DNA of 64,000 nucleotides, taken from Ensifer sesbaniae (GTDB lineage: Bacteria > Pseudomonadota > Alphaproteobacteria > Rhizobiales > Rhizobiaceae). Below the pieces are notes generated by a model. It ran no database searches and was not told the DNA's origin. It worked only from the letters and a program-made list of their open reading frames with translations. Below, one piece after another: positions 8,898-18,343 of the stretch. A program made the position numbers and the translations under genes. Location of the stretch: positions 620,001 to 684,000 of the forward strand of contig NZ_JABEKU010000001.1 in NCBI RefSeq assembly GCF_013283665.1, written 5' to 3'. Within the stretch, counting starts at the first letter, position 1, and every line of letters starts with the position of its first letter.

Positions 8898-8935
8898 CAA
8901 AACGAAAGAGCCCCGGACCTTGGGTCCGGGGCTCT
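8898..8935 (-). terminator. Intrinsic terminator of the rpmH-rnpA-yidC operon
   Basis: A 13-bp perfect stem (AGAGCCCCGGACC paired with GGTCCGGGGCTCT) with a 3-nt loop lies 23 bp past the yidC stop. On the minus strand it is followed by TTTCGTTTTG. Confidence 0.9.
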
Positions 8936-8957
8936 GGGATTGTCGTGGCGGCTGGCG

Positions 8958-10748
8958 TCATTCCGCCGGCTTGGGCTTCTTTGTGAACAGGCTCTTCAGG
9001 TTGTCCAAGAGCTCGATCTTCACGCCCTGGCGCTTCATGATGATCGACTGCTGCAGCACCGAAAGGGTGTTGTTCCAGGCCCAGTAGATCACTAGGCCGG
9101 CCGGGAAGGATGCCAGCATGAAGGTGAAGACCACGGGCATCCAGGTGAACAGCATTGCCTGGGTCGGGTCCGGAGGCGTCGGGTTCATGCGCATCTGCAC
9201 GAACATCGTGATGCCCATGATGATCGGCCAGACGCCGAGATGCAGGAAGGCTGGACCGTCGAAGGGCAGCAGGCCGAAGAGGTTGACGATCGTTGTCGGA
9301 TCGGGTGCCGAGAGGTCGCGGATCCAGCCGAAGAACGGCGCGTGGCGCATCTCGATGGTGATGTAGATCACCTTGTAGAGCGCGAAGAACACCGGGATCT
9401 GGATGAGGATCGGCCAGCAGCCCGCCAGCGGATTGATCTTCTCTTCCTTGTAGAGCTGCATCATCGCCTGCTGCAGGCCCATGCGGTCGTCGCCGAACTT
9501 CTTCTTCAGTTCTTCCATCTTCGGCTGAACCTTCTTCATGTTCGCCATCGATGCGTATTGCTTGTTGGCGAGCGGGAAGAAGAGACCCTTGACGACGATC
9601 GTGGTGATCAGGATCGCGATGCCGAAGTTGCCGAACAGACGGAAGAAGAAATCCATCATTTTGAACATCGGCTTGGTGATGAAGTAGAACCAGCCCCAGT
9701 CGATCAGCTTGTCGAAGTTGGGGATCGAGTAAGCGACCTCGTAATTGTCGACAACGGGAACTTCCTTGGCGCCGGCGAAAACGAGGTTCTTGACCTCGGA
9801 CGTCTGGCCCGCGGCGATGGTGACGGCATCGCTCTTATAGTCACTCTGGTAGCGGCCGCGACCATCGGTGAAGTGCGAAAAGCGGGTGTCGTAAGGGGTC
9901 GCCTGCGGCGGGACGATCGCAGTCGCCCAGTATTTGTCGGTGATGCCGAGCCAGCCGCCGGTCGCCTTGCCCGGCTCGACAGCCTTGTCGTCCTCGATCT
10001 TCGAATAGCCGACTTCCTGCAGGCCGTTTTCGCCAATGACGCCGATGAAGCCTTCGTGCAGCACGTAGATGCTCGGTGTCGTCGGCTTGTTGAAGCGAGT
10101 CACGCGGCCATAGGAGGAAAGGGTCAAGGGCTCGGCCGCACCGTTCTTGATGCTGTCGACCACCTGGAACATGTAGTGCTCGTCGACCGAGATCGTGCGG
10201 GTGAAGGTGACGCCCTTCTCGTTGGTGAAGGTCAGCGTTACCGGGGTCGCAGCGGTGAGCTTGTCGCCGCCGGAAAGCGTCCAGACGGTCTGCGGGCCCG
10301 GCACGCTGCCGGTCGCATCGCTGCCGACATAACCGAGTTCGGCAAAGTAACCGTCGGTCGTCTCGGCCGGGCTGAAGAGAGTGATGACCGGGCTCTTCGG
10401 ATCGACCGTCTCGCGGTATTCCTTGAGCTTGAGGTCGTCGAAACGGGCACCGGTCAGGTTGATGGAGCCGGAAACAGCCGGCGTGTCGATCGCAACGCGC
10501 GCCGATTTGGCAATTGCCTGGTCACGGTTTTCACCAGTGCCCGGAATTGCGCCGCTGCCCGGCAGAGCCTGCCCCGATGTCGCCGGTTGGGTACCGGGCT
10601 GGGGCTTGGCCTGTTGTCCCAGCTGCGCCTGTTCCGCGGCGATGCGGTCCCTCTCCATCTTCGGATTGACGTAAAGGAACTGCCAGGCAATGAGGATCAG
10701 CACGGACAGGCCAATCGCCACGAAATAGTTGCGGTTTTTTTCCATCAT
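8958..10748 (-). CDS. yidC: Membrane protein insertase YidC
   Basis: The 596-residue protein has the Gram-negative YidC layout: an N-terminal membrane helix ([19 protein letters not shown]), a Pro/Gln-rich linker, a large periplasmic beta domain at about 85-350, and the conserved 60KD-IMP insertase core with five helices ([57 protein letters not shown]). It inserts inner membrane proteins with or without SecYEG. Its start overlaps the stop of rnpA by four bases (ATGA), indicating translational coupling. Confidence 0.97.
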   Translation of the reverse strand: MMEKNRNYFVAIGLSVLILIAWQFLYVNPKMERDRIAAEQAQLGQQAKPQPGTQPATSGQALPGSGAIPGTGENRDQAIAKSARVAIDTPAVSGSINLTGARFDDLKLKEYRETVDPKSPVITLFSPAETTDGYFAELGYVGSDATGSVPGPQTVWTLSGGDKLTAATPVTLTFTNEKGVTFTRTISVDEHYMFQVVDSIKNGAAEPLTLSSYGRVTRFNKPTTPSIYVLHEGFIGVIGENGLQEVGYSKIEDDKAVEPGKATGGWLGITDKYWATAIVPPQATPYDTRFSHFTDGRGRYQSDYKSDAVTIAAGQTSEVKNLVFAGAKEVPVVDNYEVAYSIPNFDKLIDWGWFYFITKPMFKMMDFFFRLFGNFGIAILITTIVVKGLFFPLANKQYASMANMKKVQPKMEELKKKFGDDRMGLQQAMMQLYKEEKINPLAGCWPILIQIPVFFALYKVIYITIEMRHAPFFGWIRDLSAPDPTTIVNLFGLLPFDGPAFLHLGVWPIIMGITMFVQMRMNPTPPDPTQAMLFTWMPVVFTFMLASFPAGLVIYWAWNNTLSVLQQSIIMKRQGVKIELLDNLKSLFTKKPKPAE

Positions 10749-11131
10749 GGTTTCCTGGAACCGGCCGGCGGCCGCTTCTGTTTCGGCTTGTTTTCGATGC
10801 GCTCGCGAAGCCCCCGGGTCAAGGCGTCGAAGGGGGCGTTCAGGAGATCGCGTCGGGCGACAATCACATAGTCGTGTCCGGGTTTCATTGCAAACCCGGC
10901 GGAAAGCCGCACCGCCTCTTTCAGGCGTCGGCGCATCCGGTTTCGCTCGACGGCATTGCCGTGTTTCTTGGTAACGGTGAAGCCGACGCGGGCCTCGCCT
11001 TCCGGATCGTTGCGGTCGAGCACTTCGAGGAGAAACAGCGGGCCTCTACGGCTTTCTCCTGCCCGAACGGCCAAAAACTGCGGACGGCTTTTCAGCCGCC
11101 CGACAGTCGTTTTGTCTTTATCTGACGTCAT
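10745..11131 (-). CDS. rnpA: Ribonuclease P protein component
   Basis: The basic 128-residue protein contains the RnpA signature [13 protein letters not shown] after [13 protein letters not shown]. It binds the RNase P RNA and helps mature tRNA 5' ends. I chose the ATG at 11131 (MTSDKDKT); a GTG four codons earlier (11143) is also possible and neither has a strong ribosome binding site. It is between rpmH and yidC in the conserved operon. Confidence 0.95.
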   Translation of the reverse strand: MTSDKDKTTVGRLKSRPQFLAVRAGESRRGPLFLLEVLDRNDPEGEARVGFTVTKKHGNAVERNRMRRRLKEAVRLSAGFAMKPGHDYVIVARRDLLNAPFDALTRGLRERIENKPKQKRPPAGSRKP

Positions 11132-11163
11132 GTGCCCGGACACTGGTTTCGGGCAGTTTCGGC

Positions 11164-11298
11164 TTAAGCCGAAAGACGCTTGCGGCCACGAGCCCGGCGG
11201 GCTGCGAGGACCTTCTGGCCACCCTTGGTAGCCATACGCGAACGGAAGCCGTGGCGACGCTTGCGGACAAGCTTGGACGGTTGGTAGGTACGCTTCAT
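11164..11298 (-). CDS. rpmH: 50S ribosomal protein L34
   Basis: The 44-residue reading frame begins [18 protein letters not shown] and ends RGRKRLSA, the complete L34 sequence. It is a small, highly basic protein of the large ribosomal subunit. It is the first gene of the operon with rnpA and yidC, preceded by a leader of about 110 nt from the promoter at 11415-11443. Confidence 0.98.
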   Translation of the reverse strand: MKRTYQPSKLVRKRRHGFRSRMATKGGQKVLAARRARGRKRLSA

Positions 11299-11414
11299 TT
11301 ATTTAATACCGCGGTGTGCGGCCCTTCTTGGGTTTGCGTGTAGCAAGGAGCGTTTACGTTACCGGGCACGGCTCCGCCTTCTCGGGCAGGAGGGCTTGAC
11401 CGGACGTGCGCGGC

Positions 11415-11443
11415 TTATAAGAGGAAAATTCCCGCAAAGTCAA
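11415..11443 (-). promoter_or_regulatory. Sigma-70 type promoter of the rpmH operon
   Basis: On the minus strand TTGACT (11438-11443) and TTATAA (11415-11420) are separated by exactly 17 bp. Transcription would start near 11408, giving a 5' leader of about 110 nt before rpmH. The remainder of the 11299-11693 interval shows no convincing gene. A small hairpin (TGTCCG, ATAAA, CGGACA at 11651-11667) precedes the chemoreceptor start. Confidence 0.75.
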
Positions 11444-11693
11444 TTGCGGCCGGCGATTCAGTGGCAGCGGCATCGCAAAAGTGACTGGCGCGCTCGATCG
11501 AGGCGATTCATACGCGCGCGAAAAGGCGTGCAACTAGCCGAGATTGGTAAACAGAACGCTAATCGGCGCTCCCCAGAATGCCGGCCGGCGCGACGACCTT
11601 TGTTAACCAGGGCTATTTTAGGGTCTCCCCGGTGCAATGGGGTGGCGAGATGTCCGATAAACGGACAGGCTTCGCGGCCTCGTGGAGGTCGGG

Positions 11694-13694
11694 ATGAAAA
11701 TACGCGGTAAAATCTATCTGATCGTCGGGATCATGAGCCTGCTGGCGGTTGCGGTGACCGGAATGTCGCTCGTGGCGGTCGCCAAGTACAACGAGAAATT
11801 CCATCAATACGAAAATGTCGCGGCGCGCGCCTTCAAGGCGGAACGCCTGAACCGCCTGGTGACAGCGGTGGTGATGGAATCGCGCGGCATCTACGCCGCT
11901 CCGACCGTCGAAAAGGCCAAGTCCTTTGCCGAGGGCATTCGCACCAATCTCGACAAGATCGATACGCTGCTTGCCGAGTGGCGCCTGCTGATCCCCGCCG
12001 ACACGCAAGCCTCCTTTGATACGCTGGTCAATCGCGCCAACGAGTTCAGGACGTTCCGGGCGGAAACGGCGCGCCTCGGCGAACAGGTCTCGCCCCAGGC
12101 CGCCAGCGAGCAGGGCAACAACGATGCCAACCGGGCGAACCGCAAGGCCTTCCAGGAGCAGATCGACTCCGTCGCCGATATCAACCTGAAGACACTCGAA
12201 GTCGTCACCGCGGAGGTCGCGATCTTCGAGCGCTCGGTGGTCATCGTTATCCTCGGTATCGCCGGCCTCGGCATGCTCGCCGGCCTCGGCGCGGCCTTCT
12301 ATATCGCAACGAATCATTTGAGCTGCCCGATTCTCGAACTGACTGGCAAGATGAAGCAACTCGCCGGCGGCGATCTCACGGTCGACGTGCCCTTCGCCGG
12401 CCGCAGGGACGAGATCGGCGAAATGGCTGAGGCCGTTCAGGTCTTCAAGCAGAACGGTCTCGCCGTTCGCGACCTCAACGCGCAGGAAGCGGTGCTGCGT
12501 GAAAAGAGCGCCGATCTGCAGTCGAGCATCGGTGTCGTCGTGGCGGCCGCGGCCGCCGGCGATTTCACCAAGCGCATCGGCAAGGACTATGAGAACGACG
12601 ATCTCAACCGGTTCGCCGCAAGCGTCAACGAACTGGTCGGTAGCGTCGATGCCGGCATCGCCGAGACCCGCCGGGTCGTCGCCAGCCTGGCGGGCGGCGA
12701 CCTGACCCAGAGCATGAACGGCCATTTCCAGGGTGCCTTCGCCGAGCTGCAGAAGAACGTCAACGAAACGCTGTCGACCCTGCAGAAGACGCTCCGCGAA
12801 GTTCGCGTGACGACCGACACGATCAACGGCAACTCGTCCGAACTGCGGGCGGCCGCCGACGATCTGTCGAAGCGCACCGAGCAGCAGGCGGCAGCGCTCG
12901 AGGAAACCTCGGCCGCACTCGACGAGATCACCGTTGCCGTGAAGAACTCGACCGAGCGGGCGCAGGAAGCGACCGTCATGGTCAATGAGGCCAAGCATAG
13001 CGCGGCGCAATCAGCCGCAGTCGTGCGCAATGCCGTCGACGCCATGGGCCGTATCGAGCAGGCGTCGAGCGAGATCGGCCAGATCACCAACGTGATCGAC
13101 GAAATCGCCTTCCAGACCAACCTTCTGGCACTGAATGCCGGCGTCGAGGCGGCGCGTGCCGGTGATGCCGGCAAGGGCTTTGCCGTCGTTGCACAGGAAG
13201 TGCGCGAGCTGGCGCAGCGCGCCGCAAGTGCGGCCAAGGACATCAAGACACTGATCTCGAAGTCCGGCAGCGAAGTGGCGACCGGTGTCCGGCTGGTGCA
13301 AGAAACCGGTTCCGCGCTCGGTGAGATCGAAGATCGCGTCCTGAAGATCAACGACCATATCCATTCGATCGCAACGGCGGCGCGCGAGCAGTCGACGGGC
13401 TTGAGCGAAGTCAGCACCGCCGTCAACCAGATGGACCAGGTGACGCAGCAGAATGCGGCTATGGTGGAGGAGGCGAATGCCGCCACCCACAAGCTCTCCG
13501 CCGAGGCCAACAACCTCGCCAACCTGATCGCCTACTTCAAGGTGGACAACACCGCGGCAAGGCCGATGGCCGTGGCGCGCGAAACCACCCGCGCCGTCGA
13601 ATCGCCGGCGCGTCGCATGATGGGCAACGTCGCCCGCGCCTTTGGCGGCAGCTCCGCTGCGGCTGTCGCGAGGGACGACTGGGAAGAGTTCTAA
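11694..13694 (+). CDS. Methyl-accepting chemotaxis protein with CheR-tethering C-terminus
   Basis: The 666-residue receptor has a membrane helix at about 8-30, a periplasmic helical sensor region to about 180, a second membrane helix at about 182-205, a HAMP domain, a second HAMP-like stretch, and the standard signalling hairpin with the tip sequence IDEIAFQTNLLALNAGVEA. The last residues are DDWEEF, which fit the xWxxF pentapeptide that docks CheR. I chose the ATG at 11694 because GGAGG at 11684-11688 fits it; a GTG at 11682 would overlap that site. It stands alone, without che genes nearby. Confidence 0.93.
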   Translation: MKIRGKIYLIVGIMSLLAVAVTGMSLVAVAKYNEKFHQYENVAARAFKAERLNRLVTAVVMESRGIYAAPTVEKAKSFAEGIRTNLDKIDTLLAEWRLLIPADTQASFDTLVNRANEFRTFRAETARLGEQVSPQAASEQGNNDANRANRKAFQEQIDSVADINLKTLEVVTAEVAIFERSVVIVILGIAGLGMLAGLGAAFYIATNHLSCPILELTGKMKQLAGGDLTVDVPFAGRRDEIGEMAEAVQVFKQNGLAVRDLNAQEAVLREKSADLQSSIGVVVAAAAAGDFTKRIGKDYENDDLNRFAASVNELVGSVDAGIAETRRVVASLAGGDLTQSMNGHFQGAFAELQKNVNETLSTLQKTLREVRVTTDTINGNSSELRAAADDLSKRTEQQAAALEETSAALDEITVAVKNSTERAQEATVMVNEAKHSAAQSAAVVRNAVDAMGRIEQASSEIGQITNVIDEIAFQTNLLALNAGVEAARAGDAGKGFAVVAQEVRELAQRAASAAKDIKTLISKSGSEVATGVRLVQETGSALGEIEDRVLKINDHIHSIATAAREQSTGLSEVSTAVNQMDQVTQQNAAMVEEANAATHKLSAEANNLANLIAYFKVDNTAARPMAVARETTRAVESPARRMMGNVARAFGGSSAAAVARDDWEEF

Positions 13695-13723
13695 GCGACA
13701 CCTTGCCTCGCCAAGTGTTTTCG

Positions 13724-13763
13724 GAGCCCGCGGTACCGTATGGTGCCGCGGGCTCGCTGTTTT
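13724..13763 (+). terminator. Intrinsic terminator of the chemoreceptor gene
   Basis: GAGCCCGCGGTACC pairs with GGTGCCGCGGGCTC (one wobble) around a GTAT loop and is followed by GCTGTTTT, 30 bp after the stop codon. Confidence 0.82.
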
Positions 13764-14147
13764 GAACTGCCCTGAACGCCAGTAGCCGTTCTACTCCATC
13801 GCCGCCCGCGCCCGTCGCCGCGCCCCCCCCCCCGACGATGCCACTGTTCCCTGGGTGACTTACACCGATGCGGATTCTGTGCAGCTAGGCCAGAGCGAGG
13901 CGGCAGCGCGCCGAGGATTTCGCTTCGGCGATGCGGGAAGGAAGATGATCGGGATGCGGTGCTTGCGGCTGCCAACGGGCGTGACGCTGAAGGATATCCG
14001 CACCTATGTCGCACCCCGCCCGGCCGCTCCGAGATTGGAAAACGGTCGGCCATCTCCTATTATTGCCCCTGGCGCGAAGCCCCTTGGCTCGGGCACTTGT
14101 GCGGGGTCGCGGGCGTTTTTGTTGACGGGCAGGGAAGTTTGTAAGGC
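13764..14147. other. Intergenic stretch with a run of 11 C
   Basis: I see no convincing gene here. Open frames exist on both strands but their products show no recognisable pattern. A run of eleven C at 13823-13833 is the longest homopolymer noticed in the window. The last part is the leader of the histidine kinase gene. Confidence 0.5.
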
Positions 14148-15629
14148 ATGGCGGAAGAGACGCGTCCGGTAGCGGCAAGCGAGGCACTGAAGACGAGTGC
14201 GGGGTTCTTCCGGGGTCTTTCCGGTAAGCTGCTCCTGCTGACCATCGTCTTCGTCATGCTGGCGGAGGTGCTGATCTTCGCGCCGTCCGTCGCGACCATG
14301 CGCATTCGTTGGCTGGAGGATCGGCTGAACACGGCTGCCGCCGCTGCCGTCGTCGTCGACGGTCTGCAGAATGTCGAGCTGCCGCGCAGCGTGCAGAAGG
14401 ACACGCTGATGGCGACCGGCACGAAGGCGATCGTCATTCGGCGCAAGGATGCGTCGCGCATGATCGCGCTGACCGACATGCCTCTCGAGATCAAGGGCGA
14501 GTACGACGTCGCCAATTCGACCGCTTTTGGCGCCATCCGCGATGCCTTCGATACCCTGCTCTTCGGCGGCGATCGGGTGATCCGTGTCTATGGGCCGCTC
14601 GGCGAAAGCGACGCGACGATCGAGCTGCTGATGAAGGATGCGAGCCTGCGCAAGGCGATGCTCGTCTATTCGCGCAACGTCTTTGTCCTATCGCTCATCA
14701 TTTCGCTGATCACCGCGGCGCTGATCTTCCTCGCCATCAACCGCATGCTGATCACGCCGATCCGGCGGATGACGGCGAACATGCAGGAATTTTCCAACGA
14801 TCCGGCCGATCCCGGTCGGGTGCTCGTGCCGCCGGAGGGACGCGACGAACTTGCCGTCGCCGGTCAGCACCTCGCCAGCATGCAGCGTGAACTGCAAAAG
14901 ACCCTGAAGCAGCAGAAGAGCCTTGCAGAGCTTGGCCTTGCGGTGTCGAAGATCAACCACGACATGCGCAACATCCTGTCCTCCGCGCAACTGATCTCCG
15001 ATCGTCTCGCCGATGTCGACGATCCCGTGGTCAAGCGGTTTGCCCCGACCCTGCTGCGGACCATCGACCGGGCCGTCGGTTATACGCGCGAGGTGCTCTC
15101 CTACGGCAGGACGACCGAGGCAGAGCCGCATCGCCGCTTCGTCGCATTGAAACCGCTCGTTTCCGATGTCGCCGAACTGCTGGCAATCGATCCCCAGGCG
15201 GGCATCGATTTCCAGATCCAGATGCAGGACGACATCGAGGTCGATGCGGACAGCGAGCAGCTCTTCCGGGTGGTGCACAATATCTGCCGCAACGCCGTGC
15301 AGGCATTGACCAATCACGAGCCGGAGGACGGCCGCCCGCGGCTGGTAACGGTTTCCGCCATGCGGGTCGGCAGCGTCGTCACCATTTCGGTCGACGATAC
15401 CGGCCCGGGCATGCCGCCCAAGGCGCGGGAAAACCTGTTCGCCGCCTTCCGTGGCTCGGCACGCTCCGGCGGCACGGGTCTTGGTCTCGCGATTGCACGC
15501 GAGCTGGTGCTCGCCCATGGCGGCACGATCGCGCTTGTCGAAAAGCCGACGCCCGGCACGCTCTTCCGCATCGAGCTGCCCGACCGGCCGGTTCCGCTCG
15601 ACGCCTTCCGCTCGAAGTTCCGTCACTGA
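14148..15629 (+). CDS. Membrane sensor histidine kinase (orphan)
   Basis: The 493-residue protein has a membrane helix near residues 26-46, an extracytoplasmic segment to about 180, a second helix at about 183-202, and a HAMP region. The kinase core follows, with His271 in INHDMRNILSSAQL, an N-box (ICRNAVQAL), DDTGPGMP and GGTGLGLAIA. The H-box has HDMRN in place of the more usual HELRTP, which marks it as a less common HisKA subtype. No response regulator gene is next to it. Its signal is unknown. Confidence 0.9.
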   Translation: MAEETRPVAASEALKTSAGFFRGLSGKLLLLTIVFVMLAEVLIFAPSVATMRIRWLEDRLNTAAAAAVVVDGLQNVELPRSVQKDTLMATGTKAIVIRRKDASRMIALTDMPLEIKGEYDVANSTAFGAIRDAFDTLLFGGDRVIRVYGPLGESDATIELLMKDASLRKAMLVYSRNVFVLSLIISLITAALIFLAINRMLITPIRRMTANMQEFSNDPADPGRVLVPPEGRDELAVAGQHLASMQRELQKTLKQQKSLAELGLAVSKINHDMRNILSSAQLISDRLADVDDPVVKRFAPTLLRTIDRAVGYTREVLSYGRTTEAEPHRRFVALKPLVSDVAELLAIDPQAGIDFQIQMQDDIEVDADSEQLFRVVHNICRNAVQALTNHEPEDGRPRLVTVSAMRVGSVVTISVDDTGPGMPPKARENLFAAFRGSARSGGTGLGLAIARELVLAHGGTIALVEKPTPGTLFRIELPDRPVPLDAFRSKFRH

Positions 15630-15730
15630 AGCATGTCGCGCCAAAGTGCGCAGCTGTTTGCGATAACGACAGGCGAAACATCAAGAACCTAAGGCGCAAG
15701 CAGCGGATCTGAAAGATTGCGACGCGCTTA
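15629..15730. repeat. Dispersed palindromic repeat, family A copy 1 (rhizobial mosaic-element type)
   Basis: The element begins AAGCATGTCGCG directly on the stop codon of the histidine kinase and ends GACGCGCTTA. It aligns over its whole length with 18135-18237 (shared TTGCGATAACGACA and GCGACGCGCTT). Similar elements are abundant between genes in rhizobia (RIME-type); I cannot assign the exact class. Confidence 0.8.
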
Positions 15731-15900
15731 GACAGAATGAAGCGGAGACGCGGCAAAGTCTGACGCCCGCGATTTTTTCCGGGCCTGCTTCCCTGGCGCA
15801 ATGCCCTGATTTTCAGGGCGTTGCAGCATCGGCGTTACCGTGACTGTCCACAGCAAGTCGGGCCATCGTCGTAAAAATGAAATTTTTTGCCAAACGGCGC

Positions 15901-15929
15901 TTGCAATCCCCGAAAGGACCCTTTAGAGA
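15901..15929 (+). promoter_or_regulatory. Candidate promoter of tRNA-Arg
   Basis: TTGCAA (15901-15906) and TAGAGA (15924-15929) are 17 bp apart and would start transcription about 30 nt before the tRNA. The matches are moderate. Confidence 0.45.
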
Positions 15930-15966
15930 ACCGCTCACGCAAGCGGTTCCGCCGCTTCAGGCAAAA

Positions 15967-16043
15967 GCACCCGTAGCTCAGCTGGATAGAGCACCAGACT
16001 ACGAATCTGGGGGTCAGGAGTTCGAATCTCTTCGGGTGCGCCA
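15967..16043 (+). tRNA. tRNA-Arg (anticodon ACG)
   Basis: The 77-nt gene folds into a full cloverleaf: acceptor GCACCCG with CGGGTGC, D arm GCTC/GAGC, anticodon stem CCAGA/TCTGG with loop CTACGAA, T arm AGGAG-TTCGAAT-CTCTT, and an encoded GCCA end. The ACG anticodon is expected to be modified to ICG and read CGU, CGC and CGA. Confidence 0.97.
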
Positions 16044-16480
16044 TTCTTCTTCTCGATAGTTTACACCAATCTACGCTCGCTGTGTCGATTTTTGCGTTGT
16101 AGACCGTTGTCTGCCACCGCTAAGCACGTTTGCTCGCCAGCGTCCCTGCCGAAATAAGCCAGTGCAAATCTGGAAAGCGCAAGACAACCCAACCGGCGCG
16201 CTGTTTCAGATGCTTGCCATCACCAAGTGGACCGGCGGGAGGAGCAATTGTTCAATCCTCCGAAGTGGTTAGGTGACAAACAGTATATATTAGTATAACC
16301 TAATTTGCATACTTCGTGGAGGCGTTGAACCCGTCTCGGAGCCTGCGGGGGTTGGTGACTCCGGATCACAAGAAGCGGAAAGCGCCTTCACGAACTTTTG
16401 ACGCCTGTGTCTGAGAATTGGCCCAATGACTTCCTATATTCGAGGAGATACCGCGGCCACTGAAGGAAAGGAGGTGCCGG
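16044..16480. other. Intergenic region between tRNA-Arg and the 34-residue peptide gene
   Basis: No gene of usual size is supported. An AT-rich patch (16279-16312, with TATATATTAGTATAACC) stands out and may hold the promoter of the small gene at 16481. An inverted repeat GGAGGA...TCCTCC lies near 16239-16260. No duplicate of the tRNA 3' end was seen. Confidence 0.4.
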
Positions 16481-16585
16481 ATGTATCGCTACATGATGAA
16501 AGAACTGCTGGTGATCGTCGCGGGCCTCTCGATATGTGCCTTCACGATCCTGTTTTTCCTGGTCAACTCAACACCGAATCTCTGA
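16481..16585 (+). CDS. Small single-span membrane peptide, 34 residues
   Basis: The frame begins MYRYMMKELLVIVAG, continues as one hydrophobic helix (residues 8-28) and ends VNSTPNL. It is preceded by an excellent ribosome binding site, AAGGAGGT, six bases before the ATG. This is the main reason to call it. The charge pattern suggests N-in, C-out topology. I do not recognise a family. It stands alone between tRNA-Arg and a convergent DUF1810 gene. Confidence 0.6.
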   Translation: MYRYMMKELLVIVAGLSICAFTILFFLVNSTPNL

Positions 16586-16624
16586 CCGCCGACCGGCGCC
16601 CCGCCAAGGCTTGAGCGCCGGATA

Positions 16625-17056
16625 TCAACGCTGGTGCGCCAGGATGTCCAAAGTGCGCCGATCCTTCTCTCCCGCGAAATAATGTTCAAGGGCCTGCTCG
16701 AACAGACTTCCTGCTTCGTCCACCTCGGCGAACAAGGTCATCGATGACCGGAATTTCACGTCGTCGGGGCTCGAGAAGATGTCGTGGGCCGATTTTCCCG
16801 CAACCGCATTGACGCGTTCGGTGCATTCCCGAAGCCTCGCGCCGAGGACCGGGTGTGCGAGATAGGCGGATGCTTCTTCGAGACCCGATATCGCATAGCG
16901 CTCTGCCATCGGCGAATGGCCGAGACCGGCAAGTTGCGGGAAGACGAACCACATCCAGTGCGTCCGTTTGCGGCCGAGGGTGAGCTCGTCCAGAACCGCG
17001 GCATAGACGCGGTGCTGGGCGTCGATGAACCGTTGCAGATCGAAGGGATCAGGCAT
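16625..17056 (-). CDS. DUF1810 family protein
   Basis: The 143-residue protein starts MPDPFDLQRFIDAQ and contains KRTHWMWFVFPQLAGLG and the Pro-His-rich segments typical of DUF1810. I chose the internal Met at 17056 because family members begin this way; the frame also has a Met at 17095. The function of the family is unknown. It follows the aldo/keto reductase with a gap of 39 bp, so the two may be cotranscribed. Confidence 0.85.
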   Translation of the reverse strand: MPDPFDLQRFIDAQHRVYAAVLDELTLGRKRTHWMWFVFPQLAGLGHSPMAERYAISGLEEASAYLAHPVLGARLRECTERVNAVAGKSAHDIFSSPDDVKFRSSMTLFAEVDEAGSLFEQALEHYFAGEKDRRTLDILAHQR

Positions 17057-17095
17057 TGCAGCCCCCTGGCTCACCGGCGTTGTGCGCGGTATCAA

Positions 17096-18082
17096 TCACC
17101 AGCGATGATGAACATGAACCTTCACCAGCCGTTCGTAAACCGTGGCGATCGCAGCCTTGGTCTCGTCGTTGATGGCGGCGAGCCCGCTGGCCGCGGCGTT
17201 GGATTGCGCCTGCGCCTCGTTGCGGGCGCCGGGGATGACGACCGAAACCGCCTGCTGCTCGAGGATCCAGCGGAGCGCGAACTGTGCCATCGGCACGCCC
17301 TCGGGCACCAGTGGACGGAGCTGCTCGACGGCTTCCAGCGCCGCTTCGAACGGTACGCCGGCAAAGGTCTCGCCGACATCGAAGGCCTCGCCGTGCCGGT
17401 TGAAGCTGCGATGGTCGTCGGCCGCAAAGGCGGTTTCGCGACTGATCTTGCCGGAAAGCAGCCCGGAGGCGAGCGGCACGCGCACGATGACGCCGACATT
17501 CTTCTTCCGCGCCTCAGCGAAGAACAGTTCATGCGGTCGTTGGCGGAAGATGTTGTAGATGATCTGCACCGTGGCCACGCCAGGGTATTCGATCGCCTTC
17601 AGCGCTTCCTCCACCTTTTCGACCGATACGCCGTAGTGCCGGATCTTGCCCTTGGTGACGAGCCGACCCAAGGCTCCGAACAGCTCCGGGCGATAATAGA
17701 CCTCAGTGGGTGGGCAATGGAGCTGCACGAGGTCGAGCGTCTCGACGCCGAGATTGGCGAGGCTGCGATCGATGAAGGCCTCGATGTTTTCGCCCGTATA
17801 AGCTTCCGCGACATGTGGATTGAGCCGGCGGCCGGCTTTGGTCGCAACGAAGGGCTTGTCGCCGCCGCGTTCCTTCAATACGGCCGCGATGATCTTTTCG
17901 GACCGACCGTCGCCATAGACATCGGCCGTGTCGATGAAGGTGACGCCGGCGTCGAGTGCGGCATGGAGCGCGCGCTTGCCGTCCGCTTCGCTGACATCGC
18001 CCCAGGAGCCGCCGATCTGCCAGGCGCCGAAGCCGATCTCGGAAATGGTGGCGCCGGTCTTGCCAAGAACTCGAGTCTTCAT
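17096..18082 (-). CDS. Aldo/keto reductase
   Basis: The 328-residue protein shows the NAD(P)H-dependent aldo/keto reductase barrel. FIDTADVYGDGRSE contains the catalytic Asp and Tyr, VATKAG the Lys and LVQLHCP the His. IPGARN near the C-terminus belongs to the cofactor site. It probably reduces an aldehyde or ketone in the cytoplasm; the substrate is not evident. A family A repeat lies just upstream. Confidence 0.92.
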   Translation of the reverse strand: MKTRVLGKTGATISEIGFGAWQIGGSWGDVSEADGKRALHAALDAGVTFIDTADVYGDGRSEKIIAAVLKERGGDKPFVATKAGRRLNPHVAEAYTGENIEAFIDRSLANLGVETLDLVQLHCPPTEVYYRPELFGALGRLVTKGKIRHYGVSVEKVEEALKAIEYPGVATVQIIYNIFRQRPHELFFAEARKKNVGVIVRVPLASGLLSGKISRETAFAADDHRSFNRHGEAFDVGETFAGVPFEAALEAVEQLRPLVPEGVPMAQFALRWILEQQAVSVVIPGARNEAQAQSNAAASGLAAINDETKAAIATVYERLVKVHVHHRW

Positions 18083-18134
18083 GGTGCTGTCTCCTGTCGT
18101 GCGTCGTCGATCATAGCTAGGTGGAGCGCTTCTA

Positions 18135-18237
18135 AAGCATGTCGCGCAAATGTGCGCAGCAGATTTGCGATAACGACATGCGAAATATCAAAAGCTTAAG
18201 GCGCCAGGAGCGAATCCGAAAGAGCGCGACGCGCTTT
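18135..18237. repeat. Dispersed palindromic repeat, family A copy 2
   Basis: It aligns with 15629-15730 from AAGCATGTCGCG to GACGCGCTT, and lies between the aldo/keto reductase and yigZ genes, both on the minus strand. It contains internal inverted segments around TGTGCGCAG. Confidence 0.8.
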
Positions 18238-18343
18238 GGTATGACGAGCTTGATCGAGTAAATTGGAGCGCCAGATGCAGCGGGAAACCGCATAAAGTTT
18301 TCGCTGACGGCTCGGTATCGATGTAGGGCGCTGCGGCGAGGGC

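Noticed and set aside
9240-10871. Plus-strand open frame of 543 codons opposite yidC and rnpA
   Set aside because: Antisense to two well-recognised genes; composition is that of a GC-rich shadow frame.
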